A stretch of 64,000 bases of DNA, taken from the NCBI RefSeq assembly GCF_000010805.1, contig NC_012522.1, positions 3,224,001 through 3,288,000 on the forward strand. The letters run 5' to 3'. This document shows, one piece after another, positions 16,181 through 25,592 of the stretch; position 1 is the first letter of the stretch, and each line of letters begins with the position of its first letter. The DNA comes from Rhodococcus opacus B4 (GTDB lineage: Bacteria; Actinomycetota; Actinomycetes; Mycobacteriales; Mycobacteriaceae). Below the pieces are notes generated by a model that did not search any database, had not been told where the DNA came from, and saw only the letters and a program-made list of their open reading frames with translations. The position numbers were made by a program, and so were the translations under genes.

Positions 16181-19036
16181 TTTCGATCGCCGTCCTCAGC
16201 AACCGCCCACCGCCAGGGCATCGTGCACCGTGACGTCAAACCCGCGAACATCCTCCTCACCGACTACGGCGAGCCGGCGCTGACGGACTTCGGAATCGCG
16301 CACATCACCGGCGGTTTCGAGACCGCCACCGGAATCGTGACCGGTTCACCCGCGTTCACAGCACCCGAGGTGCTCGGCGGCGCCACCCCCACTCCCGTCT
16401 CCGACATCTACGGACTCGGAGCCACTCTGTTCTGCGCACTCACCGGCCACGCCGCATTCGAGCGTCGCAGCGGCGAGCAATTGGTCGCCCAATTTGTCCG
16501 CATCACCAACGAACCGGCACCGGATCTACGCGATCACGGCATTGCAGACGATGTCGCTACCGTGATCGAGCAGGCTATGTCGAGGCGCCCCGAGGACCGG
16601 CAACCCTCCGCCCTGGCATTGGGCGAGAATCTGCGCGAGATCCGATGCCGCCGCGGGATATCTGCAGACGACGGTGTGCTCCATGCGTCCCCACCGGTCG
16701 CAGCACCAGCATCCGATGAGTGGTTTCACGCCAACCCTTCCCGCCACGAGAGGGGGAACCTACCACTGGAATTGTCCAGCTTCGTCGGTCGCAGACACGA
16801 ACTCACCGAAGCGAAGACTCTGCTGGCGTCGTCGCGCCTGCTGACCCTGGTCGGCATCGGTGGAGTCGGGAAGACACGCCTCGCACTTCGACTGGCAACG
16901 AGCATTCGCCGCGAGTTCGCCGACGGCGCATGGTTCGTCCAACTCGATGAGGTCCACACCCCGACTCGATTGATCGACGTGGCGGCCGCAACCCTCGGCC
17001 TGCGGGATCAGACCGACCGGTCGCTACGCGAGATTCTGCTGGACTTCCTGTCGTCGCGAAAGCTCTTGCTGATCTTGGACAACTGCGAGCAGGTGGTCGA
17101 CGCGGCCGCTGACCTCGCGACGGTGCTGCTGCAGCAGAACCAGAGTCTGCGAATCCTTGCCACCAGCCGCGAACCCCTTGCCATCGCCGGCGAGGCGACG
17201 CTACGCGTGCCCCCGCTGACGGTCCCCGACCCCGACCGTGAGCCATCGCTGCAGGGTCTGCCCCGCTACGAGGCCGTGTCGCTGTTCACCGAGCGCGCCA
17301 CCGCCGCGGTCTCGACCTTCGCGTTGACCGATACCAACAAACTTGCGGTGTCTCAGATCTGTCACCGGCTGGACGGTTTACCCCTGCCCATCGAACTGGC
17401 GGCGGCGCGGTTGCGGGCGATGTCGCCGGAGCAGATCCTGCTACGGCTGTCCGACCGCTATGCGGTGTTGACGCGCGGGAGCCGAGGCGCACCCACACGC
17501 CAGCAGACGCTTCGGTTGTGCGTCGACTGGAGCTACGACCTGTGCACCCCGCTCGAACAACGGACGTGGGAACGACTCTCGGTCTTCACCGGCAGCTTCG
17601 AACTTGATGCCGCAGAACACGTGTGCGGGCAGAAGCTGCAGCCCGGCGAACTGCTGGACTCGGTGGCCTCCCTCGTCGACAAGTCGATCCTGATCCGCGA
17701 AGAACACGGCGGCACGGTCCGCTTCAGACTGCTCGAGACCCTCCGCGCGTACGGACGAGAAAAGGGCCGGCAGAACGACGACTACCACGACCTGCGCCGG
17801 CGGCACCGGGACTGGTACCGACAACTGGCTCGCACCGCCGAGGACGAATTCATCAGTCCCCGCCAGCTCCAATGGATCGCGCAACTCAGCAGTGATCAAC
17901 CCAACCTGCGGGACGCGATGGACTTCTGCCTCGCCGAAAACAACGCCGAAGCCGGATTACAGATCGCCACACCCTTGCTGCAGCTCTGGGGGACGCGAGG
18001 TCAGCTCAGCGAGGTACGGCGTTGGCTCGACCGATTCCTCTCACTCCAGACACAACGCCCGACCATCACCTACATCCGGGCGCTGTACGCCGACTGCGTA
18101 ATGTCCGAACAGCAACAGGATCACCGGAGAGGTGCTGCCCTCCTCGAGCAAGCACGCACCCTCGCCGACCAGCTCACCGACCCGATAGCGCACGCAATTG
18201 TCGACCACGCGGATGGCATCGTCGGACTATTCACCGCCGACCTCACACGGGCTGCCTCGAGTCTGGATCGAGCACAGCCTGTGTTTGCGCAAGCCGAGAA
18301 CGAGCTTGCGTTGCAGATCGAGTCTCTGACGTTTCTGGGATTGGCTTATCAACTCGCCGACAAACCCCACCGGGCGATCGAGTGCTACGAAGAGGTTCTC
18401 GCGATCACGGAGGCTCACGGTGAATCGGTGTATCGGTCGTACGCATTTTGGGCCATGGCCGTCGCGCAATGGCGTCTGGGCGCTCAGAGTCGCGTGAGTG
18501 AGTTACTCGAGCAGGGTTTGCGACTCGCCCGGCTCGCCGACGATCCGGTCGGTTGCGCAAATTGCGTCGAAGTTTACGCCTGGATTGCCGGACCCAATGA
18601 TCCCAGAAGAGCCAGCACGCTGATGGGAGCCGCGGAAGCGCTCGGTCGCGCTGCCGGAAGCCCCTCCGTGTACATTCCGGACCTGCTCATTTATCACCAA
18701 GAGTGCGAACGGTCCGCCCGTCGGATGCTCACCGCACACGCCTTCGAGGAGAGCCGGCAGCACGGTAGGGCCATGGATATCGATTCCGCAATGGCCTACG
18801 CACTAGGCGAGCGCCCCCACAAGCCGCCCTCCCCAGGTTCGCACCACTTGACGAAACGCGAACAACAGGTCGCAGAACTGATTGCCGAGGGCTTGACCAA
18901 CAAAGCGATCGCGGCCCGCCTCGTCATCTCACAACGCACCGCCCAAGGACATGTCGAACACATACTCACCAAACTCGGTTTTACGTCGCGAGCACAGGTC
19001 GCTGCCTGGGTTGTCGAAGAACGGAAATCGTCATAG
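16181..19036 (+). pseudogene. Kinase-ATPase-LuxR paralogue lacking the kinase N-lobe
   Basis: Strong similarity to the 526-3789 protein begins abruptly at TAHRQGIVHRDVKPANILL (about 16196) and runs to the C-terminus. It covers the catalytic loop HRDVKPAN, DFG and APEV, then GIGGVGKTRLALRLA, LLLILDNCEQV, ATSREPLA and the final LuxR helix-turn-helix (AELIAEGLTNKAIAARLVI). The Gly loop, catalytic Lys and helix C are missing, and an in-frame TAG lies just upstream (16178-16180). The longest possible product starts with a GTG at 16223 (937 residues). Kinase activity is therefore lost, but the ATPase and DNA-binding parts are intact with no frameshift. It may still make a regulator. Ends 141 nt from the convergent membrane-protein gene. 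Confidence 0.82.
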
Positions 19037-19177
19037 ATTCCTGCGCCTACCGCTACCCTCGGAGATCCGAGCAGAATCGGGAGATATGCGAACGCGCCTT
19101 GCCCAGTCGGGACGGTCGCCAGTGCGGCCCTCGGCGAAGACAAGTCGACGGCCCGTGCACGGCCACCGGCAGTCTGG

Positions 19178-19900
19178 TCAAGCATCTGATCGCTGTGGAC
19201 TGACCACGCCGGATAACTCCGCGGCCGCGGCGCCGTCACCGGAGTCCCCCCGGGTGCACTCGCCGAGCGTGCGGTATCCGTGGTAGTAGGTCACGAGCAT
19301 GAGAGCCCAGACCGACAACGCCAGAATGTAGAACAGCGTGTGATCCGCGTCGTCACCCGGAATCGGGAAGAAATCGTAGATCACCGCCACGAACGCTCCG
19401 AGGGCCGTCGCCACGAAGACTCCCACCGCGTGCCGTCGCACGCCGTTCCGCCACAAACGACATGCGACCGTGAACATGAACAGTGCCACCGCAAGATTCA
19501 GCACGAGGTAGAAGATCGCCCATCCCAACTCGACGGGACGCACGTCGAGTGTGCGGTTCAATCCCACGGCGACCGCCGCTGCGACGGCACCGGCCTCTAC
19601 CACCCACGAGGGCCGGTAACCGTGGGTCACCGCCATCATCCCGAGCACAATGATCAGTGTCATCCCGAACGAGCGCGAGAACGCGTCGAAGAACACCATC
19701 AGGTGATAGCTGAAACTCGAGTGCACGATCCCGGTGGCGGCTAGGAACAGCACGTTCGTACCGGACAGCGCGATCACCAGCCACTCGATCCCGAGCAAGA
19801 GATTGTGCTGGCGGCGAAGGAAGTTGACGCCGTAGTAGTAGCCGGCGCCAAACATCGAGACATTGGCGATCAGCAGCAACGCCATGGCGAGAGTGTTCAT
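19178..19900 (-). CDS. Multi-pass membrane protein of unknown function
   Basis: 240 residues with about seven predicted membrane helices, starting MNTLAMALLLIANVSMF. Charged turns separate helices (LRRQHN, RPSWVVE, RLWRNGVRR), and an acidic PIPGDDADHT loop precedes the last helix. The hydrophobic pattern is like small 7-helix sensor/transporter families, but I do not recognise a named one. ATG at 19900 has GAAGGAT upstream; an in-frame ATG 21 codons earlier has none. A near-identical C-terminal half is duplicated at 4229-4670. In both places the gene lies next to a kinase-LuxR giant, which hints at a functional link such as membrane sensing (inference). Confidence 0.75.
   Translation of the reverse strand: MNTLAMALLLIANVSMFGAGYYYGVNFLRRQHNLLLGIEWLVIALSGTNVLFLAATGIVHSSFSYHLMVFFDAFSRSFGMTLIIVLGMMAVTHGYRPSWVVEAGAVAAAVAVGLNRTLDVRPVELGWAIFYLVLNLAVALFMFTVACRLWRNGVRRHAVGVFVATALGAFVAVIYDFFPIPGDDADHTLFYILALSVWALMLVTYYHGYRTLGECTRGDSGDGAAAAELSGVVSPQRSDA
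19276..19606. repeat. Direct repeat copy B (partner of 4337-4667)
   Basis: Within the intact membrane-protein gene. Same orientation as copy A and about 97% identical by eye. Confidence 0.85.
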
Positions 19901-20038
19901 TCGTGATCCTTCGGAAAGAGGAGCCGCGACCGTACCGACGTCCGATGCATTTGGCCGCATCACAACTCCCTGTGCGAGAACGGTTTACACAGAACTGTTC
20001 ATCCATTGCTAGCTGGCCCGACTCATCTGTTCAGTTGC

Positions 20039-20056
20039 CCAAGTCAATCAACTTGG
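20039..20056. promoter_or_regulatory. Palindrome CCAAGT-CAATCA-ACTTGG
   Basis: Perfect 6-bp arms in the divergent spacer between the membrane-protein and hydrolase genes. Its left part CCAAGTCAA is the complement of the TTGACTTGG present upstream of both tetR genes, so it is a candidate TetR operator (inference). Confidence 0.45.
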
Positions 20057-20149
20057 TCATACCTTGAATAGATACCCTCACGGTATGCGTGATGTCAATG
20101 ACACTCCGCGCAGGACACCGCACGCAGAACTCGTGGTGGACACCCGTCC

Positions 20150-20175
20150 GATCATCTGACATGATCGTATGATCT
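20150..20175. promoter_or_regulatory. GATCAT/ATGATC site cluster before the hydrolase gene
   Basis: GATCAT-CTGAC-ATGATC is an inverted repeat and TGATCGTATGATCT (20162-20175) resembles the recurrent 14-bp motif. Located ~150 nt upstream of the hydrolase start. Confidence 0.45.
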
Positions 20176-20325
20176 GACAGGAGTTATCGTCGGACCGAGA
20201 ACGATGTCGCCAATCCCCAGCCAAAAGCGGCTCTGCGAAAACCAACCCGGCCGCAGACATACCAACGCGTCGGCCAACGGCCGGCTTCCCGCCACATCAT
20301 CGTCGCGATCGGAGAGTGATTGCAT

Positions 20326-21372
20326 ATGACCTACTCGCAATGGCAGGACGTCCTGGACTCGGACGCGCTGGCAGTGGCCAAGCAGCTCGACGAACTGCTG
20401 CCGGGACCTCTTCACACGCTGGGACTCGACGGTGTTCGACAGTTCGCTGCGCCAACTCCCCCGCCCCGCACGACACGGGTCGCATCGGTAGAGGACCGCA
20501 CCATCTCCGGAGTCGCCGACGGTGGGAATGTCTCGGTGCCGGTCCGTATCTACCAGCCCGACCGCGCAACCCAGGCCGGCGCGCTGCTTTACATCCACGG
20601 CGGCGGCTTCACTGTCGGTTCGCTGGACGGCGTCGACGAGCTGTGCCGGATCATCGCCGACGAGGCCTGCTGCGTCGTCGTATCGGTGGATTACCGACTT
20701 GCGCCCGAGCACCCCTTTCCGGCGGCGATCATCGACGTTCGGGTGGCCTACGACTGGCTCCGGGCCAACGCCGCCGAACTGGGCGTCGCCCCGACCCAGC
20801 TCGCAGTCGGCGGCGATTCGGCCGGCGGTGGACTGGCAGCCTCGCTGTGCCTCGACCTCCGCCGTCGCGGAATCGCTCAGCCAGTGATGCAACTGCTCGT
20901 CTATCCGGCAGTGGACGACCAGTTCACCCGACCGTCGTGGACAGACTTCAAGGACGCCCCACTACTCGACGCCGGAACCGCGCAATGGTTCTGGAAGCAG
21001 TACGTCGGTGAATCCCCCACCGACCTCGGCGAGCTCGCGGTCCCGATGAAGGCCGGTTCGCTGGCCGGACTGGCCCGTGCTCACATCGCCACCGCCGAGG
21101 TCGATCCGCTCCGCGACGACGGCGAGGCATACGCCGCCGCCCTCCACGAGGCAGGCGTCGCGGTACGTCACCAGCGATACACCGGCGTGTTCCACGGGTT
21201 CTTCCCGGAGGTGCAGACCTACGCAAAGAGTCGCCGCGCAGTGCTGGACGCATGCGAGAGCTTGCAACTGGCGTTCCGATTGGGCCCCTCGGTGCCGATT
21301 CGGCATCTCCCGAGTCGACCTCGTACGGACACAATCTCCGGAGACGCCGCATTCGACGGACAAACAGCGTGA
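20326..21372 (+). CDS. Alpha/beta hydrolase, hormone-sensitive-lipase family
   Basis: 348 residues. HSL-family hallmarks in order: oxyanion-hole HGGGF near residue 92, VDYRLAPEHPFPAA, nucleophile elbow GGDSAGGGLAASL near 166, catalytic Asp in AEVDPLRDDG near 261 and His in FHGFFPE near 291. No signal peptide, so a cytosolic esterase, lactonase or amidase. ATG at 20326 lies 9 nt after GGAGAG; a TTG two codons earlier is possible. The last ~40 residues are Arg/Ser-rich and not family-typical. A lactonase/esterase would fit downstream of the Baeyer-Villiger-type monooxygenase in this cluster (inference). A remnant paralogue sits at 14160-14310. Confidence 0.88.
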   Translation: MTYSQWQDVLDSDALAVAKQLDELLPGPLHTLGLDGVRQFAAPTPPPRTTRVASVEDRTISGVADGGNVSVPVRIYQPDRATQAGALLYIHGGGFTVGSLDGVDELCRIIADEACCVVVSVDYRLAPEHPFPAAIIDVRVAYDWLRANAAELGVAPTQLAVGGDSAGGGLAASLCLDLRRRGIAQPVMQLLVYPAVDDQFTRPSWTDFKDAPLLDAGTAQWFWKQYVGESPTDLGELAVPMKAGSLAGLARAHIATAEVDPLRDDGEAYAAALHEAGVAVRHQRYTGVFHGFFPEVQTYAKSRRAVLDACESLQLAFRLGPSVPIRHLPSRPRTDTISGDAAFDGQTA

Positions 21373-21475
21373 CATCCAGCGAAAGAACGACCTCCTCCGA
21401 AACCACACATCGACGCGACGCGCAGCACCGCAACCCGAAGGCCTCCGCCGACCCCGAGTAGATCGCGTATATACC

Positions 21476-21778
21476 ATGAAATCCTCGACAGATGGCAGAC
21501 GGCACCAGCGGCGACACGCCGCGGCGGGCGGAGTCGACCACAAACGGAAGCATCGTGACAAAGAGACGGAGATCCTCATCGGGTTCGCGAGTATGTGGGC
21601 GCCATACGGAGGCGCTAGTGAGGACGAGATCCTCGTTCAATTCGGACTGTCAAGACTCCAGTTCATCGACCGCTTGTGGGAGAAGATCCCCGAATCCAAC
21701 TGCGCCCTGGAAGAGATACAGCGCTTAGCACATGCATACCCGCGCCGTCCGCGAACGAACGGATTCAAATCCCGTTGA
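21476..21778 (+). CDS. Small DUF3263-like protein 1
   Basis: 100 residues with a basic N-terminus (RRHQRRHAAAGGVDHKRKHR), then a compact helical segment ETEILIGFASMWAPYGGASE followed by FGLSRLQFIDRLWEKI. The latter resembles DUF3263, small actinobacterial proteins with a helix-turn-helix-like core (typical pattern: ...F...W...GA.E..I...FGLS...Y...L...). The start could be further in, since no strong ribosome-binding site is seen. The next gene encodes a protein with the same pattern, which supports both being real. Function unknown; DNA binding is possible. Confidence 0.5.
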   Translation: MKSSTDGRRHQRRHAAAGGVDHKRKHRDKETEILIGFASMWAPYGGASEDEILVQFGLSRLQFIDRLWEKIPESNCALEEIQRLAHAYPRRPRTNGFKSR

Positions 21779-21831
21779 CTGAGTCGTTATTCACGCTCAG
21801 ACGCCGGTGCGAGTACACGACCCGAGGTTGG

Positions 21832-22140
21832 ATGACGATGTGGAACCGCCGTCGCAACAACGACATTCTCGATTTCGCTCTGCTGTGGCAACCGCTCGGA
21901 GGACCAGCGCCGAAAGATATAGCGACCGCCTTCTCAATCGATATCGACGAGTACGAACGGCTACTCCAAGGCGCTGTGCGACTCAAAATGTCTCAATTAC
22001 ACGAGGGCGTCACATCCCCGGAGCAGGTCTATGGACTGACCGCGATTGCGGCGCTTGCTCAGTTCCTGTCGCCCGGATCGGCGGGTTGCCCTTACCTGGG
22101 TGTGTCGAAACCTTCCGGTCTGCGTTCGCGGAGTGACTGA
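21832..22140 (+). CDS. Small DUF3263-like protein 2
   Basis: 102 residues. The segment NDILDFALLWQPLGGPAPKDI followed by AFSIDIDEYERLLQ mirrors the core of the preceding small protein (ILIGFASMWAPYGGASEDEI, FGLSRLQFIDRL). The C-terminal part (LTAIAALAQFLSPGSAGCPY) has no recognised motif. ATG at 21832 or 21838. The tandem arrangement and shared core suggest a local duplication. Function unknown. Confidence 0.45.
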   Translation: MTMWNRRRNNDILDFALLWQPLGGPAPKDIATAFSIDIDEYERLLQGAVRLKMSQLHEGVTSPEQVYGLTAIAALAQFLSPGSAGCPYLGVSKPSGLRSRSD

Positions 22141-22299
22141 AGAGAGGCGTGACCGCAGGCTGCGGTGAGAGGTACTTGAAGTCGGACTGCCCTCCGCGGA
22201 TCCCATCCCGATCGAGAAGGGCTTTCCCTTGCCGGTGAAATCCGAACAGGTCCGATACGGGGATCAGTACAACGGCCTTCGCGAGCAACTCGGTATGCA

Positions 22300-22700
22300 C
22301 CTATTCCTCGAGCCGGAGTACAACGCGAGGAGCTCGACTCTCAGTAGCAGTCCACCAAGGCCACCGACATCGCTCGCGTACGTCGTTCCTCACTCGTCGA
22401 TAACAAACCCCGACAACCAATGTGTGTGCCAAATGCACGGTGGCGCCGACCACCTCGAGTGTGTCGTCGGCCCAGAACCAGCCGAAGGTGGCTTCGAGTA
22501 CGGCCTCCGAGTTCGGGACCGGCTTTCTCGATCTGCAACCCCCAGCGACACGGGATCGTTGACAACCCGGATCGCCGCGAATTGCTCGTCGGTGTCGGTT
22601 TGCCTGACGGTCACCGTCCGTTGCCGGTGCAGTAAGGTCCCAATGAACTGGCCACACATGCATACTCGACAACTCCACCACTGTCTGCGCGTCGGCCAAC
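22300..22700 (-). mobile_element. Remnant of an IS110-family transposase (N-terminal part)
   Basis: One frame reads EAVLEATFGWFWADDTLEVV, then ATVHLAHTLVVGVCYRRVRND. This is the conserved IS110/IS116 pattern LEATYGWYW...L...A.VHLAHPL.VKG..YRRVKND. Upstream parts lie in another frame and the DEDD/catalytic Ser regions are missing. A dead fragment at the boundary between the hydrolase/DUF3263 genes and the aldehyde dehydrogenase gene. I see nothing else in 22141-22882. Confidence 0.55.
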
Positions 22701-22882
22701 CATAGCCGCGGCCGGGACCGTCCCGTCCGGACACGCCGAAGGCCCGCGACGACACCGATCGCTTCTGATTCTCGGTGGGTGCGCCGAGTACATCGTGGCC
22801 CGGATGCCCTGGGGGCGCCCCACTCCCATCCGACGACTTTTCCGTGAGATCCACCAGGGACGATCTGCCGCGCGCCCGGAAT

Positions 22883-24388
22883 CTACAACTCGATCCAGGT
22901 CGTCTTGAGGTGCGTGTATTTGTCCAGACCGTGATTGCTCCTGTCCGCACCGTGCCCGGACAGCTTGCGGCCGCCGAACGGGACCGAGGAGTCGCCCTCT
23001 TCGTAGCAGTTGATCCAGACCATACCGGCGTCGATGCCGCGCGCCATCCGGTGAGCCCGGCCCAGATCCGCGGTCCACACCGACGAACCCAATCCGAAAA
23101 CCGTATTGTTCGCGATCGCGAGCGCCTCCTCCTCCGCACGGAAGGAGTGCACCGCCAGCACCGGACCGAAGATCTCGTGCTGGGCGAGCCTGCTGTCCGG
23201 ATCGACGTCGACGAAGACAGCAGGGTCGACGTACAGGCCGTCATCGCGCCTGGTATCCGAGCCCAGAACCAGTTTGGCACCCGAGTCGATGCCCGCGCGG
23301 ATCTCGGCCAGGACGTCGTCGCGATGTGCGGCGAAGGCCAGCGGACCGAGTGTCGTCGCCGGGTCCAGTGGATCACCGATCACCGCCGCGTTCAGGTTGT
23401 CGATGACCTTCGCCACCACTTCCTCGCGTACGTCCTCGTGGACCACCAATCGCGATCCGGCAGTGCACATTTGACCGCTATTGAAGGACACCGCCCAGGC
23501 GGCCATTGAGGCTGCCCGGTCCAGGTCGGGCGCGTCGGGGAACACGATGTTCGGCGACTTGCCGCCCAGCTCCAGCCACACCGGTTTGGCGTTGGACGCA
23601 CCCGCGTAGGACAGCAGCTGCTTCCCGACGTCGGTGGATCCGGTGAACGCCAGGGTCGCGATATCGTCGTGCATGCCGAGCTGTTCGCCGACCTTGGCGC
23701 CACTGCCGGTGATCACCTGCAGAACGCCCGGGGGTATTCCTGCCTCGTAGGCAAGCTCGGCGGCCCGCAGCAGGGAGAACGGCGTCTGACTCGCCGGCTT
23801 GGCGACGACGCTGTTGCCGGCGACCAGGGCAGCCGGAATCTTGAACATCGCGAGCGTCATCGGGAAGTTCCACGGCGTGATGATGCCGACGACACCGACC
23901 GGCTCACGGGTCACCAGGGCGACCGCGCCGTTGCGGCCGCGCGGAGACTCGTCCATCAGCTTGTCGGCAAGCTCGCCGTACCAGCGCACAGTGTTGATCG
24001 CGGTACGCATCTCGACGTTCCACGCGATCGTGACCGGTTTACCCATTTCGTACGCAACAAGGAACGCCAGCTCGTCGCGATGCGCGTCGAGCAGGTCGGC
24101 CCACCGGATCAGCGTCTCGCCACGCTCACGCGGCTCCAATCCTGCCCACACCCGGCTGCGAAAGGCGCGCTTCGCACCCTGTATTGCCCGCTCGACATCC
24201 ACCTCGTCAGCACTCGCCACCTGCACCGTCTCACCGCGGCGGGGACTGGTATGCGGTGCGGTCTTGCCGCTGCTTGCTTGCGCCCACTCGCCGTCCACCC
24301 ACATCGCAGTCGGCAACTCGGTCTGCACCGCGAGGTCCAGCCAGTCGTCAAATGTGGCCCGTTCGGGAGTCTTGACTTTATCTGCCAC
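22883..24388 (-). CDS. NAD(P)-dependent aldehyde dehydrogenase
   Basis: 501 residues, the standard length of the ALDH superfamily. Motifs: VVGIITPWNFPMT near residue 160, FTGSTDVGKQL near 245, catalytic Glu in LELGGKSPN near 270, catalytic Cys in NSGQMCTAGSR near 303, EIFGPVL near 398 and INCYEEGDSSVPFGGRKLSG near 450. It resembles the PuuC/gamma-glutamyl-aminobutyraldehyde dehydrogenase group by overall pattern, but that subgroup call is uncertain. A GTG at 24388 preceded by AAAGGCGGA gives the best start; the frame stays open far upstream over the PhyH gene. It is the second gene of a PhyH-ALDH operon (59 nt gap). It probably oxidises the aldehyde made by the dehydrogenases or dioxygenases of the cluster. 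Confidence 0.9.
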   Translation of the reverse strand: MADKVKTPERATFDDWLDLAVQTELPTAMWVDGEWAQASSGKTAPHTSPRRGETVQVASADEVDVERAIQGAKRAFRSRVWAGLEPRERGETLIRWADLLDAHRDELAFLVAYEMGKPVTIAWNVEMRTAINTVRWYGELADKLMDESPRGRNGAVALVTREPVGVVGIITPWNFPMTLAMFKIPAALVAGNSVVAKPASQTPFSLLRAAELAYEAGIPPGVLQVITGSGAKVGEQLGMHDDIATLAFTGSTDVGKQLLSYAGASNAKPVWLELGGKSPNIVFPDAPDLDRAASMAAWAVSFNSGQMCTAGSRLVVHEDVREEVVAKVIDNLNAAVIGDPLDPATTLGPLAFAAHRDDVLAEIRAGIDSGAKLVLGSDTRRDDGLYVDPAVFVDVDPDSRLAQHEIFGPVLAVHSFRAEEEALAIANNTVFGLGSSVWTADLGRAHRMARGIDAGMVWINCYEEGDSSVPFGGRKLSGHGADRSNHGLDKYTHLKTTWIEL

Positions 24389-24447
24389 AGTCGCTTCCGC
24401 CTTTCGCGCGGCTCGGTGTTGCTGCTCTGAATTCTCGAATGACCGCT

Positions 24448-25311
24448 TCAGCTGTCGAGCCCGAGGACTCCGGCCAATTCGTTGTAATCGACCTGCCACA
24501 GGCCCGCCGACGTCGGCGGGTACTGCGAGCGGAATCCGATCAGTCGTTGCGCACGCGGCGACAGCGTTTTGGCGATCTCCAGATCGACGATGAACGGGTA
24601 GGACTCTTCGGGGGTCAAGTAGCCAGCGTTGAAGGTGAACGCAACAGCGCGACGGTACTCGTTGTCGGTGAGGTTGGCCCCGCCACCATGGACGGTCTTT
24701 CCACTGATGAACAGCGCGTCGCCAGCCTTCATGATCGCCGGAATGGTGCCTTCCGGAGTCCCGTTGTCCTCGAAGTCGTCCCAATGATTGCTGCCCGGGA
24801 TGACACGAGTCGCACCATTCTCCTCGGTGAAGTCGGTCAGCGCGATCAGGAAATTGATGCACGCTTCGGGGCCGGACGGGCCCAGTGCGTAGAAGGGCGG
24901 CCAGTTGCCCAGGTCGCGGTGCAGCATCTGAGCCTTGTTGCCCGGGCCGATCTCGATGACCTGTGCCGTGGTCATCCAGTACGTGCCGGCTTCCTCGACG
25001 AAGGTCAGATCACTCAGTTCGTGAACAAGATCCTTGTCGATGATTTCCCCGCGGAAAGTCTCGCTGTGCGTGACCAGATTCGTCAGGCGCTTGGTGTTGC
25101 TACCGTGGAACTCGGCGATCATGCCGTCGTGCGTAGAGCCCGGGCGCAGCTGTGCCATCGGATCGTCGATGTCAGCGTTGAAGCGCTTGATCTGGTCTCG
25201 TGTGAGAAAGTCTTCGATGATCACACCGCCGTCGCGGCGGACGATCTCGAGAATCTTCTCCGCAGACGTGGTCACGGGGACTCGCTGCAGTACCTGCTGG
25301 TCGACAGTCAT
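24448..25311 (-). CDS. PhyH-family Fe(II)/2-oxoglutarate dioxygenase 1
   Basis: 287 residues of the phytanoyl-CoA dioxygenase (PhyH) superfamily. The N-terminus carries the usual DGGVIIEDFLT. The metal triad is HRDLG (His-x-Asp, near residue 136) and the distal His in KTVHGGGAN near 205, followed by the 2-oxoglutarate Arg in EYRRAVAFTFN. GATRVIPGSNHWDDF precedes it. Such enzymes hydroxylate small substrates, including amines and amino acids (EctD is a relative), using O2. ATG at 25311 follows GGAGAAG; the operator at 25346 lies only 35 nt upstream. A close paralogue is at 36902-37810 and a distant one at 38593-39486. Confidence 0.9.
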   Translation of the reverse strand: MTVDQQVLQRVPVTTSAEKILEIVRRDGGVIIEDFLTRDQIKRFNADIDDPMAQLRPGSTHDGMIAEFHGSNTKRLTNLVTHSETFRGEIIDKDLVHELSDLTFVEEAGTYWMTTAQVIEIGPGNKAQMLHRDLGNWPPFYALGPSGPEACINFLIALTDFTEENGATRVIPGSNHWDDFEDNGTPEGTIPAIMKAGDALFISGKTVHGGGANLTDNEYRRAVAFTFNAGYLTPEESYPFIVDLEIAKTLSPRAQRLIGFRSQYPPTSAGLWQVDYNELAGVLGLDS

Positions 25312-25345
25312 AACTTGCTTCTCCTTCCGGTAGACCGGTGATGTC

Positions 25346-25372
25346 TGATCATTTGATCATATCGTTTGATCA
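25346..25372. promoter_or_regulatory. Consensus operator TGATCATTTGATCA plus third half-site
   Basis: Perfect TGATCA-TT-TGATCA at 25346-25359, then TTTGATCA at 25365-25372. It lies immediately upstream of the PhyH1-ALDH operon, at a distance where a bound protein would block or overlap the promoter. Confidence 0.65.
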
Positions 25373-25546
25373 GAGTTCGGACAAGGGTTTTGGTTAGATC
25401 GGTCACATCCGCTTCGGGCATCATGCTTTCGCTTGAAGATGCTGCAATACAGCACTATTAGCCCTAAAGCAGTGCACCTTCGCGAATTCGACCGGACGCG
25501 CCACGCGGGCCCGTCGATTCGGTAGCTGGCACCGAAATGGCGCTGC

Positions 25547-25561
25547 TTGATCATTCGATCA
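25547..25561. promoter_or_regulatory. Operator copy TTGATCATTCGATCA
   Basis: Same 14-mer as before gdh, located between the aminotransferase stop and the PhyH1 promoter (spacer 25312-25592 has no gene). Confidence 0.5.
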
Positions 25562-25592
25562 CGCGGGCAGGCTGTTGGCCTGCGCCAACAGC

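Noticed and set aside
24389-24862. N-terminal extension of the aldehyde dehydrogenase frame
   Set aside because: It overlaps the end of the PhyH1 gene and contains no ALDH sequence; a GTG with a ribosome-binding site at 24388 fits the family length.
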